The notes under the pieces were generated by a model, which saw only the letters and a list, made by a program, of their open reading frames with translations, did not search any database and was not told the origin of the DNA. Positions 40,329 through 46,809 of a DNA stretch of 46,809 nt are shown here, piece by piece (the first letter of the stretch is position 1; every line of letters begins with the position of its first letter). The DNA is taken from positions 1 through 46,809 of IMG/VR virus record IMGVR_UViG_3300046463_000094; one strand, 5' to 3'. This DNA is from a virus. Both the position numbers and the translations under genes were made by a program.

Positions 40329-40362
40329 AGCGCGCGTGCAATCAAACTATTAGAGAAACCAC

Positions 40363-41274
40363 ATGCCGAACATCATTACAAAATACGGAAAAGACGGACG
40401 AGTGAGCTACCAGGCTGTAGTCCGCGTGGATAAGGCTAGGCCAGTTAAAAAGACGTTCGCAACGGTAGAGGAGGCTGAGGCTTGGCGTGTTGCCAAGGAT
40501 GCCGAATTGAGAGAGCTAAAGACAGAGCCCGCTTACGAGTTCACGCTTGCGGAAGCTGCTGAGGAGTACTCACTGTACTATCCCTCGTTCCCTGAGGAGC
40601 TTAAGGAACGTCTTGCGGAAACGTATGAGACACCTATCGTAGACATTCAAGAGACCGAATTAGAAAACCTCTCGGATAGCGAGCTAGATATTATCGAGTC
40701 TGTAATTGAGCACTCCCGTAGACACATGGGTATTACGGTTCCGGCTAATCCCGTAACCATGCTCCGCGCGCGCCGTCTTAATCTCCCGTACAGACCGATT
40801 ACTCAGTTTGAGGAGGATGCACTTATTGACGGAGCTAAAGACAAAGCTAATAACAGCCTATCGGACGTGCTAATACTTGCATTGGACACCGGCTTAGTCC
40901 AACAGGAGATTATCGACCTTGAATCCAATAAGGTTGAATTGGACCAAGGTATTATCCGCATGAATGAGACACGAGTAATAGAGCTAACTCCGAGAGCCAA
41001 GACGGTATTAACGCGTAGGCTCGGTTATAATACCTCCCGTGTATTTCCTGACCTCCAGAAGAACACTGTTCAAACCGCGTTCATTAGACTCCGTACTAAA
41101 CTCGGTCTTAATGGACCGGATTTTAACGACCTACGAAAGATTGCCATTCATAGGCTATCCGAGAAACTCAGCATTCCGGCTCTCAAGGAAGTCCTTGGAT
41201 ATGCCAAATATGACTCACTGGACTGGCTCTTAAACCTCCAGAAAGCCCGCCAGCAACTGGCCGCAGGTTTGTAA
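40363..41274 (+). CDS. Degenerate tyrosine-recombinase-fold protein
   Basis: 303 aa. An N-terminal arm-type DNA-binding domain (ITKYGKDGRVSYQAVVRV), a core-binding helical part, and a catalytic-type domain. The first box reads LDTGLVQQEI, where the essential Arg is replaced; the second reads NDLRKIAIHRL with Arg258 but Asn255 for His; the next His is Tyr280 (VLGY), and the nucleophilic Tyr position is Leu/Trp (DSLDWLL). It therefore probably binds DNA without recombining it, perhaps as a regulator at the adjacent promoters, origin or attP. First gene of the rightward unit; a separate intact integrase exists at 16740. Confidence 0.75.
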   Translation: MPNIITKYGKDGRVSYQAVVRVDKARPVKKTFATVEEAEAWRVAKDAELRELKTEPAYEFTLAEAAEEYSLYYPSFPEELKERLAETYETPIVDIQETELENLSDSELDIIESVIEHSRRHMGITVPANPVTMLRARRLNLPYRPITQFEEDALIDGAKDKANNSLSDVLILALDTGLVQQEIIDLESNKVELDQGIIRMNETRVIELTPRAKTVLTRRLGYNTSRVFPDLQKNTVQTAFIRLRTKLGLNGPDFNDLRKIAIHRLSEKLSIPALKEVLGYAKYDSLDWLLNLQKARQQLAAGL

Positions 41275-41456
41275 GCGGACGCTACATTACGGCGTACACA
41301 GACCCAGAGAGAAGCAAACTCTTTAAACGCCTCGGCTGTGCAATGCGGCCTCTTTCCCTTCTTTGATTCCCTATATAAAACCATGGTTATACCAATAGGT
41401 TAAATCCTGTTGGTCTGTACCTATTAGTATAATAATTAATAACTAAGGATAACACC
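41275..41456 (+). promoter_or_regulatory. AT-rich region with operator-like inverted repeat and TATAAT
   Basis: TACCAATAGGT (41390-41400) and ACCTATTAGTA (41420-41430) are inverted copies with one mismatch. TATAAT at 41428-41433 could be a -10 box but no good -35 is present. CCATGGTTA occurs at 41381 and again at the HNH start codon. Probably controls the HNH gene. Confidence 0.4.
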
Positions 41457-41750
41457 ATGGTTAAACCAGTATTAAACCCTAGGCTACGAGGTAGCAAAGG
41501 CGTAGCTCAGCGTAAGCGCATTAGAGAAAGAGATAACTATCAATGCGTTAAATGTAGAATAGCTGTATTAGTTGGTCAGGTAGACCATATTCAATCATTA
41601 GAGGATGGTGGAACTAATGACGATAGGAATATGCAACTCCTATGTACTCCATGTCATGAGAGGAAAACAGCTAATGACAGAGGTTATAAGGTAACCACTG
41701 GTACAGATAATAATGGTTATCCTACTAACAAAGCGCACCACTGGAATTAG
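41457..41750 (+). CDS. HNH endonuclease (terminase-associated type)
   Basis: 97 aa after AAGGA. CVKCRIAV and CTPCHERK are the two zinc-knuckle Cys pairs, and QVDHIQSLEDGGTNDDRNMQLLC holds the catalytic DHI and Asn of the HNH fold, split here across motif limits. HNH nucleases next to terminase genes are needed with terminase to cut cos DNA in HK97-like phages. The gene and its surroundings are clearly more AT-rich than the rest, so it may be a newcomer or homing element. Confidence 0.82.
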   Translation: MVKPVLNPRLRGSKGVAQRKRIRERDNYQCVKCRIAVLVGQVDHIQSLEDGGTNDDRNMQLLCTPCHERKTANDRGYKVTTGTDNNGYPTNKAHHWN

Positions 41751-41755
41751 ATAAT

Positions 41756-41833
41756 ATGATGGATTGGACAACAGCAGTATCTATAGTTGCTATAGTTATC
41801 TCATTAATCAATATCATTCTAGTAATCAAGTAG
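41756..41833 (+). CDS. Tiny membrane peptide (25 aa)
   Basis: Starts with a double ATG five bases after the HNH stop. The product, MMDWTTAVSIVAIVISLINI and five more residues, is a single hydrophobic helix. A weak GGAA lies about 11 bases upstream. Coupling to the HNH gene makes it plausible, but it could be chance in AT-rich DNA. Confidence 0.35.
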   Translation: MMDWTTAVSIVAIVISLINIILVIK

Positions 41834-41920
41834 TCTGCTATCAGATAGTCTGCATTAGCTCTACATCTACGCTTGGTCATACGGTTGGACTATAACTAAC
41901 CTTACCTAAACTTGGTCCAG

Positions 41921-42052
41921 CATTGACTAACTCATTGTTGGTCTACATTGGATTACTCATTGGTTATTACATTGAGAGTTACCATTGGTCTACACCATGA
42001 GTAACCACTGTCCATCATTGTAGTAACCATTGGATAATACATTGGTCTGAGA
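41921..42052. repeat. Degenerate 12-bp iteron-like array
   Basis: The word CATTG (or CATGA, CACTG) starts at 41921, 41933, 41946, 41958, 41970, 41983, 41996, 42006, 42016, 42028 and 42040; nine of eleven are exact. Steps are 10-13 bases, mean close to 12. Many units continue GGT..TAC. Steps are not multiples of three, so it is not coding. Confidence 0.75.
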
Positions 42053-42124
42053 CCTCATATTCTTATTTCTCAAACGTGTTCTTATTCTGAAAATTACGTT
42101 TTATATTTCTAAGAAAATTTATAC
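42053..42124. other. AT-rich segment beside the iterons
   Basis: A 70-base stretch of mostly A and T (for example TTTTATATTTCTAAGAAAA) directly after the repeat array, in a genome of mid-50s GC by eye. Resembles a DNA unwinding element next to origin iterons. Confidence 0.45.
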
Positions 42125-42177
42125 GGCAAGGGTTCTAGGATGCTCGATATTTAGGCAATCGGTCCGAGTTGATGTAA

Positions 42178-42194
42178 ATGAGAACGATTCTCAT
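42178..42194. promoter_or_regulatory. 17-bp perfect palindrome, Fur-box-like
   Basis: ATGAGAA-CGA-TTCTCAT. The 7-1-7 form TGAGAAC-G-ATTCTCA resembles the ferric uptake regulator site. Could equally be a phage protein site. No adjacent promoter is convincing. Confidence 0.35.
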
Positions 42195-42422
42195 AGAAGC
42201 ATGCACGATTGTGGTGCTGATAGCCTAAGCCTAACGCCCGTGGGTACCAATACGGTTATCCTATGGGGGGGATAGCTGAGAATTACTCGCATTTAGGCTG
42301 GACACCGACAGGTTCCATTCGTTTTAACGCTAAGTCCATAAAAAGGCTAGGAAACGCCTTAGCTCTTATAAATCCGGCCCGTTACGGCTAGTCCGTTAGG
42401 AATGCTTGGATTAAATCTATAA

Positions 42423-42495
42423 CGGCGGTCTACGTTGGGTAGCGAGTAACTTCTATACGGTTGCTCGGTAGGTTCAAGTCCTACACTTCCGGCCA
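42423..42495 (+). other. tRNA-like cloverleaf with perfect T-arm and CCA
   Basis: GTAGG-TTCAAGT-CCTAC (42468-42484) is a canonical T-arm, followed by ACTTCCG, a G and CCA. Upstream CGGCGGT pairs with ACTTCCG except for one mismatch; CTAC-GTTGG-GTAG gives a D-like arm; and CGAGTAAC with GTTGCTCG gives an 8-bp arm closing a 9-base loop with CTA in the anticodon area. The spacer bases 8-9 and variable loop are missing and the anticodon arm is too long, so it is not a normal tRNA. May be a decayed tRNA, a tRNA-derived attP remnant or a structured element. Confidence 0.4.
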
Positions 42496-42565
42496 GTGTA
42501 CGCCTCCTATGCTCGTTCGATTCGAGTTAGCTCTAGTGGTCTAGAGGGAGGTCAATTACCAAGGT

Positions 42566-42611
42566 TAATCCGTGCGGGTGTTTGGGTGGTATCCCGGCCC
42601 GTTACGGATTA
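42566..42611. repeat. Dyad symmetry upstream of small terminase (cos candidate)
   Basis: TAATCCGT (42566-42573) and ACGGATTA (42604-42611) are perfect inverted copies around a G/C-rich middle with CGGG and CCCG. The right arm contains CCGGCCCGTTACGG, also at 42374-42387. Terminase binding or cos function fits the place, about 60 bases before the small terminase start. Confidence 0.35.
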
Positions 42612-42673
42612 GCTCCCCTGTTGTGCGCGCGTGCGTTATACGCGTAGCCCATTATATAGGAGTACTAAAGCCT

Positions 42674-43159
42674 ATGGCTCGCAAACGCTCAGACTCAGCT
42701 ACGCACGCCGTGGAATCCATGCAAGCCGTAATTGCTGGCCCGGTACAACCTCCTGAGCATGTAAAGCTAAGGGAGTGTGACATCCCGTTTTGGGAGGCTA
42801 TCGTATCGGCCCGCGCGGCTAACACTTGGAACAAGGCGGACTTAGCTCTAGCGGCTAACCTGGCCCGTTGCCAAGCTGACGTAGAAAAATATCAGAAGCA
42901 ATTAGACGATGAGGGTCCAATCCTCGTTAATGCGCGCGGTACCAAGACGGCTAATCCATTGTTCGCCATTATCGAGCAACTCTCGCGCCGCGCCGTGGCT
43001 CTCTCCCGTGTTGTCCATGTCCACGCTGAGGCCACTGTAGGCCGCTCGCGGGACGGCGGGAATAAGCTGGTAGCCCAACAGGGCGCGGAGGCTGCTGTAG
43101 ACGCTGTACGCGGGTCTGAGGAGCACTCCCTTATCCCCGGCCTTAGTACGCTTCAATGA
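42674..43159 (+). CDS. Terminase small subunit (P27 family)
   Basis: 161 aa from ATG 42674, eleven bases after AGGAG; the frame is open to 42572 but the upstream part has no ribosome site and overlaps the dyad. The helical core PFWEAIVSARAANTWNKADLAL and the segment NPLFAIIEQLSRRAVALSR are typical of P27-type small terminases, which recognise the packaging site. ATGA overlap with the large subunit. Confidence 0.82.
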   Translation: MARKRSDSATHAVESMQAVIAGPVQPPEHVKLRECDIPFWEAIVSARAANTWNKADLALAANLARCQADVEKYQKQLDDEGPILVNARGTKTANPLFAIIEQLSRRAVALSRVVHVHAEATVGRSRDGGNKLVAQQGAEAAVDAVRGSEEHSLIPGLSTLQ

Positions 43160-44745
43160 TTGTCCGCCCTCCCCAAGGCCCCGGCCCCAAAAAGGCTACG
43201 GCGGTCTTGACGCGGGGCGAGCGGGTTATTGCATTTGCCGAACGCTTTCTAAGAGTACCGGAGGGCGCGTTAGTAGGCCAGCCGATACGCTTAGAGGAGT
43301 TTCAGCGCAAGTTTATCCTAGACGTTTACGATAACCCCGCTGGTACCTCTAAGGCTATCCTCAGCATTGCCCGTAAGAACGGTAAGAGCGCGATTATCGC
43401 GTGTATCTTGCTGGCTCACCTCGTTGGCCCTGAGGCTAAGCTCAACTCTCAGATTGTCTCCGGCGCTATGTCGCGCGATCAAGCCGCCTTGGTGTTTAAC
43501 CTCGCGGTCAAGATGGTGCAATTGTCGCCCGATATTCGAGACCTTGTACACGTAAGCCCCTCGGGTAAGAAGCTCACGGGCAAGCCCCTTAACGTTGAGT
43601 ACAAAGCGCTCTCCGCTGAAGCCGCTACTACGCACGGCCTATCCCCTATCCTCGCCATTCTGGACGAGATTGGACAGGTACGCGGCCCGCAATCTGACTT
43701 TATTGACGCGGTGACCACGGCACAGGGTGCGCATGATGGTAAAGCGCTGGTCATTGCGATTAGCACGCAAGCGGCTACCGATGCTGACCTCCTCTCCATT
43801 TGGATTGACGACGCGCTTAAATCAGGTGACCCGCGCATTGTGTGCCACCTGTACGCAGCGGACCCGGACGCGGAGCTAGACGACCCTAAGGGTTGGCAAG
43901 CGGCTAACCCGGCCCTAGGTATATTCCGCTCCCGGCAAGACGTGGAGCAACAAGCGGCGGAAGCTAAGCGTATGCCCTCGCGGGAAAATACGTTCCGTAA
44001 CCTTATCCTCAATCAACGCGTCTCCACGGTCTCCCCGTTTGTCTCGCGGGACGTGTGGAAAAGTTGCGCGGGTGAGCCTGTATTTGCTCCCGGCTCGCAA
44101 GTGTTCGGCGGACTGGACTTATCGGCCCGCACCGACTTAACCGCGTTCGTGATTATCGGTAGGCGCGAGGGTAAATGGCACTCTGCTAGTTACTTCTGGA
44201 CTCCCCAAGAGGGCCTTAAGGATAGAGCTAAGCGGGACCGTGTGCCGTATGACCTTTGGGCGGAGCAGGGATACCTACGCACTACTCCCGGCCGCACCGT
44301 GGATTACGAGGTTGTAGCCGCTGACATTCTGGAGATTGTCCAGGACTACGAGGTACACAGCATCGCATATGACCGTTGGCGAATTGACCTCCTTAAGAAA
44401 GAGTTCAAAGACATAGGCATAGACGCAGATACGCCAAGCAAAGACGGCGGACGCCTCCCATTGGTCCCTCACGGGCAGGGCTTTAAGGACTTCTCCCCGG
44501 CGCTAGACGCGCTGGAGGCGGAGCTAGTCAACGGGCGCGTAGTCCATGACGACAACCCCGTACTAACCATGTGCGCGGCTAACGCGGTCGTACAAAAAGA
44601 CCCTAGCGGTAACCGCAAACTGGACAAAGCCAAAGCTACCGGACGTATTGACGGCATGGTGGCTATGGGTATGGCGTTCGGTGCAACGGTGTTGGCTGCT
44701 GCTGACCTTGAGCCGGAGCGCTCTTTCCAACTTCTCGTATTTTAG
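43156..44745 (+). CDS. Terminase large subunit
   Basis: 529 aa. ATPase Walker A ARKNGKSA (72-79), Walker B LAILDE (166-171) and coupling segment STQAA (203-207); nuclease acids Asp321 and Asp327 in GGLDLSARTD, with a later Asp in GRIDGMVAMG. Cuts the concatemer and pumps DNA into the prohead. HK97/P27-type terminases usually make cos ends; the HNH gene supports this. Confidence 0.93.
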   Translation: MIVRPPQGPGPKKATAVLTRGERVIAFAERFLRVPEGALVGQPIRLEEFQRKFILDVYDNPAGTSKAILSIARKNGKSAIIACILLAHLVGPEAKLNSQIVSGAMSRDQAALVFNLAVKMVQLSPDIRDLVHVSPSGKKLTGKPLNVEYKALSAEAATTHGLSPILAILDEIGQVRGPQSDFIDAVTTAQGAHDGKALVIAISTQAATDADLLSIWIDDALKSGDPRIVCHLYAADPDAELDDPKGWQAANPALGIFRSRQDVEQQAAEAKRMPSRENTFRNLILNQRVSTVSPFVSRDVWKSCAGEPVFAPGSQVFGGLDLSARTDLTAFVIIGRREGKWHSASYFWTPQEGLKDRAKRDRVPYDLWAEQGYLRTTPGRTVDYEVVAADILEIVQDYEVHSIAYDRWRIDLLKKEFKDIGIDADTPSKDGGRLPLVPHGQGFKDFSPALDALEAELVNGRVVHDDNPVLTMCAANAVVQKDPSGNRKLDKAKATGRIDGMVAMGMAFGATVLAAADLEPERSFQLLVF

Positions 44746-44756
44746 GAGTGCATATT

Positions 44757-45383
44757 TTGAGTATCAAGGCGTTTAGCGCTTTTGTAATCAAGAGCGTTAA
44801 TGAGGATGCCCGCGAGTTTGAGGGTATCGCAAGTACGCCAACCTTGGACCGTGTAAAGGACAGTGTTAAGCCTGAGGGCTTGCGCTATCAAAGCGAGGTA
44901 CCGCTCCTCCTGAACCATAACCACGCACAGCCGGTAGGCACTGTGGTTTTCGGCAAAGCTACCCCTAAAGGTCTCCCGTTCAAGGGAAAGATTGCAAAGG
45001 TAGACGAGGAAGGGACCGTAAAGCAACGCACGGACGAGGCTTGGCACAGCGTTAAGCACCGAATCATTAAGGGCGTATCCATCGGGTTTAAACCGGAGGA
45101 GTACGAACCTAATAAATCCGGTGGCATGGACTTTACCAAGGCGGAGGTACATGAGCTTTCCTTGGTTTCTATCCCGTGCAACCCGGAGGCGGTCATTACC
45201 GCGTTCAAGTCGCTAGAGGATGCTGAGGCCGCGCAAGCGGGCGAAGTACCGGGCGAAAACACCCAAGAGCAAGACGAGGCGGCGGCGCTAGCTGCGGCTG
45301 AGGTTGTTAAGGCGCAAGAGGAAGCGGAAGCCTCGCGCAAAACGCATGAAATGCGTGTTCGGAAACTTCTGCTTTCTCTTTGA
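44757..45383 (+). CDS. Prohead protease (HK97 U35 type)
   Basis: 208 aa from TTG 44757, eight bases after AGGAG; an in-frame GTG at 44748 overlaps the ribosome site itself and is unlikely. VKSVNEDAREFEGIASTP is the usual start; His in LLLNHNHAQPVG and Ser in GVSIGFKPEE form the catalytic pair, then ELSLVSIPCNPEA. The C-terminal 60 residues are Glu/Ala-rich and may act as scaffold. Cleaves capsid N-terminal delta domains during maturation. Confidence 0.9.
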   Translation: MSIKAFSAFVIKSVNEDAREFEGIASTPTLDRVKDSVKPEGLRYQSEVPLLLNHNHAQPVGTVVFGKATPKGLPFKGKIAKVDEEGTVKQRTDEAWHSVKHRIIKGVSIGFKPEEYEPNKSGGMDFTKAEVHELSLVSIPCNPEAVITAFKSLEDAEAAQAGEVPGENTQEQDEAAALAAAEVVKAQEEAEASRKTHEMRVRKLLLSL

Positions 45384-45402
45384 TTTAAACATAGGACTAC
45401 AT

Positions 45403-46731
45403 ATGACCCTCGCTGAACAAATTAAACTGGCCCTCGCCAACATCCTCGTTAAGTCGGACTCGCTGGCCGCAATCGTCAACAAGGGCATGCAAATGTCGGA
45501 TGACGAGGTTACGCAAGCTGAAGCATTCAAGGCGGAGATTAAGGCTCTCGAATCGCGCGTTGCGCTGCTTAAGGAAGAAGAAGCCCGCGTAGCTGCGGCT
45601 GCGGTTGCCGTTACGGAAAAGGGCCTTACCGTTACGGACACCTCGCGCGTCGAAGTTAAGGACAACAAGCAAAAGGGTGCGTCCGTTGCCCGCGTTGCGC
45701 TCACGCTCATGGCCGCTCGCGGTAACTTGATGCTGGCTGAGCAAATGGCCGCTAAGCACTACAAGGATGACGCGGTTGTTAATGGCGTGGTTAAGGCTGC
45801 TGTCGCTGCTGGTACTACCTCCGTTGCGGCATGGGCGGGCAACCTGATTTACCCGGAAGTGTACGCAGCGGACTTTATTGAACTGCTGTACCCGCAGACG
45901 GTTATGGGTCGCTTGGAGGGTATGCGTAAGATTCCGTTCAACGTCCGTATTAACGGTATGAACGGTGGTACTCAGGTCGGTTGGGTCGGTGAAGCTAAGA
46001 ATACGCCGGTTACGTCCGCCTCGTTCTTTAACGTCAACCTCGGTTGGAACAAGGTGTACGCAATCTCGGCATTCTCGGACGAGATTATCAAGTTCTCCAA
46101 CCCGGCTGTAGAGTCGTTGGTGCTGTCTAACCTCGTTGAGGCAACGGCGCAAGGTCTGGATGCTACGTTCCTCGGTTCGGGTGCGGCCACGGCGGTTAGC
46201 CCGGCTGGTCTGTTCTACGGCGTTACTCCGGTTGCCTCGGGCGCTACGCTCGGCACTACGGACGGCTCGCAATCGGCACTGGACCTCATTGCGGACCTGC
46301 AAGCGGCTATTGCGCCGATGATTGCGGCCAACCTCCCGGTTGGTGGTATTCGTTTGCTTATGTCGCCTGCCCGTGCTTTGCATTTGGGTTCGCTGCGTAA
46401 CGCACTCGGCGCTAAGTGGTTCCCCGGCCTTGACCTCAACGGCGGTACGCTGGAGGGTTTCCCGGTTATCACGTCTAACAACGTTGCGGGTAACGTTATT
46501 GACATTCTGTTGCCGAACGAGATTTACCTCTCTGAGGACGCAGGCCCGGAAATTGACTTCTCGCGTGAGGCGTCGCTGATTATGGATAGCGCACCGGACA
46601 CGGCGGGTTCGGCTGCGGTCTCGATGTTCCAGACCAACCAAGTGGCGGTTAAGATCGGCCAATTTATCAATTGGGCTCCGCGCCGCGCTGGTATCGCAGC
46701 GAAAATCTCGGGTGCCGATAAGTACAAGTAA
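45403..46731 (+). CDS. Major capsid protein (HK97 fold)
   Basis: 442 aa from ATG 45403 (AGGA upstream). Residues 1-110 form a charged helical delta domain (MSDDEVTQAEAFKAEIKALE) likely removed by the protease. The mature fold has typical segments: the E-loop region (MRKIPFNVRINGMNGGTQVGWVGE, split here), ISAFSDEIIKFSNPAVESL, LDATFLGSG and the C-terminal MFQTNQVAVKIGQFINWAPRR. Codon use is more uniform than in neighbours (for example CTGGCTG and CGGTT runs), as expected of the most expressed gene. Its 3' end is repeated at the start of the contig. Confidence 0.93.
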   Translation: MTLAEQIKLALANILVKSDSLAAIVNKGMQMSDDEVTQAEAFKAEIKALESRVALLKEEEARVAAAAVAVTEKGLTVTDTSRVEVKDNKQKGASVARVALTLMAARGNLMLAEQMAAKHYKDDAVVNGVVKAAVAAGTTSVAAWAGNLIYPEVYAADFIELLYPQTVMGRLEGMRKIPFNVRINGMNGGTQVGWVGEAKNTPVTSASFFNVNLGWNKVYAISAFSDEIIKFSNPAVESLVLSNLVEATAQGLDATFLGSGAATAVSPAGLFYGVTPVASGATLGTTDGSQSALDLIADLQAAIAPMIAANLPVGGIRLLMSPARALHLGSLRNALGAKWFPGLDLNGGTLEGFPVITSNNVAGNVIDILLPNEIYLSEDAGPEIDFSREASLIMDSAPDTAGSAAVSMFQTNQVAVKIGQFINWAPRRAGIAAKISGADKYK

Positions 46732-46799
46732 TTTACTTAGACGTACTAACACATGTGCCTACCCTCTTAGGAGGGTGGGTACCCTTCAAAGGATTTTAT

Positions 46800-46809
46800 A
46801 TGTTGGTAA
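46800..46809 (+). CDS. First codons of the small head protein (continues at 118)
   Basis: ATG 46800 and two further codons, the duplicate of bases 118-127 created by the terminal overlap. Confidence 0.85.

Larger units (their letters stand above)
41834..42673. other. Non-coding control region before the terminase genes
   Basis: 840 bases without a supported gene. In order: a 12-bp periodic repeat array (41921-42052), a very AT-rich stretch (42053-42124), a 17-bp palindrome (42178-42194), a G7 run (42265-42271), a tRNA-like cloverleaf (42423-42495), and a large dyad with two copies of CCGGCCCGTTACGG (42374-42387 and 42594-42607). This is a likely place for cos and possibly for a replication origin. 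Confidence 0.5.

Noticed and set aside
42423-42495. A functional amber-suppressor tRNA
   Set aside because: Although CTA lies in the loop, the anticodon arm is 8 bp with a 9-base loop and spacer bases 8-9 are absent, so normal function is unlikely.
45397-46752. 451-aa open frame on the minus strand opposite the capsid gene
   Set aside because: It is a shadow of the GC-skewed codons of the capsid gene; its Arg/Asn/Val-rich composition is unnatural and it has no ribosome site.
1-46809. CRISPR array, insertion sequence or canonical T7 promoters
   Set aside because: No regular repeat-spacer pattern, no transposase or terminal inverted repeats, and no match to the T7 promoter consensus were seen.

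Overview
The window is a complete genome of a tailed, lambda-like (siphovirus-type) phage. Bases 1-127 are repeated exactly at 46683-46809, so it is a circular or circularly permuted molecule of about 46,682 bp opened inside the major capsid gene. Gene content suggests a Gram-negative (proteobacterial) host: overlapping i-spanin/o-spanin genes, a signal-anchored endolysin and lipoprotein signals. The combination of lambda/HK97-type virion genes with a T7-type RNA polymerase and T7-type replication genes on the opposite strand resembles the Xanthomonas phage Xp10 group. That placement is inference from architecture, not from a search.

Layout. Two transcription units diverge from a control region at about 39.7-40.36 kb, which carries good sigma70-type promoters on both strands. 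The rightward unit runs through a degenerate tyrosine-recombinase gene (40363), an AT-rich HNH module (41457), a non-coding segment (41834-42673) with a 12-bp periodic repeat array, small and large terminase, prohead protease and capsid. It then crosses the contig end into portal, head-tail connectors, tail tube, frameshifted tail chaperones, tape measure, tail tip proteins M/L/K/I/J, a holin-spanin cassette, a small HExxH protein and a complete integrase (ends 18101).

The leftward unit (39703 down to 20445) begins with about a dozen small early genes. It continues with a deoxyribosyltransferase-like gene, a possible T-fold protein and a DpdA/TGT-like transglycosylase (a candidate base hypermodification island), then primase, DnaB-type helicase, ATP ligase, an HD phosphohydrolase, family A DNA polymerase, ssDNA-binding protein, 5'-3' exonuclease, two cytosine methyltransferase homologues, endonuclease VII, a DnaQ-like nuclease, two MazG-type pyrophosphatases and, last, the single-subunit RNA polymerase.

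Between the two units (18.1-20.4 kb) lies an accessory zone: four small leftward genes, three of them each followed by a GC hairpin and led by their own promoter-like element; an isolated endolysin gene; a bidirectional terminator; and a lipoprotein gene with its own promoter-like sequence.

How it fits together. Host RNA polymerase probably starts both arms from the divergent promoters. The leftward genes take over nucleotides, replicate and possibly modify the DNA, and finally make the phage RNA polymerase. The rightward genes package and build the virion and lyse the cell with a pinholin/SAR-endolysin/spanin system. An intact integrase suggests a temperate ancestry or lifestyle, but no repressor gene is recognised.
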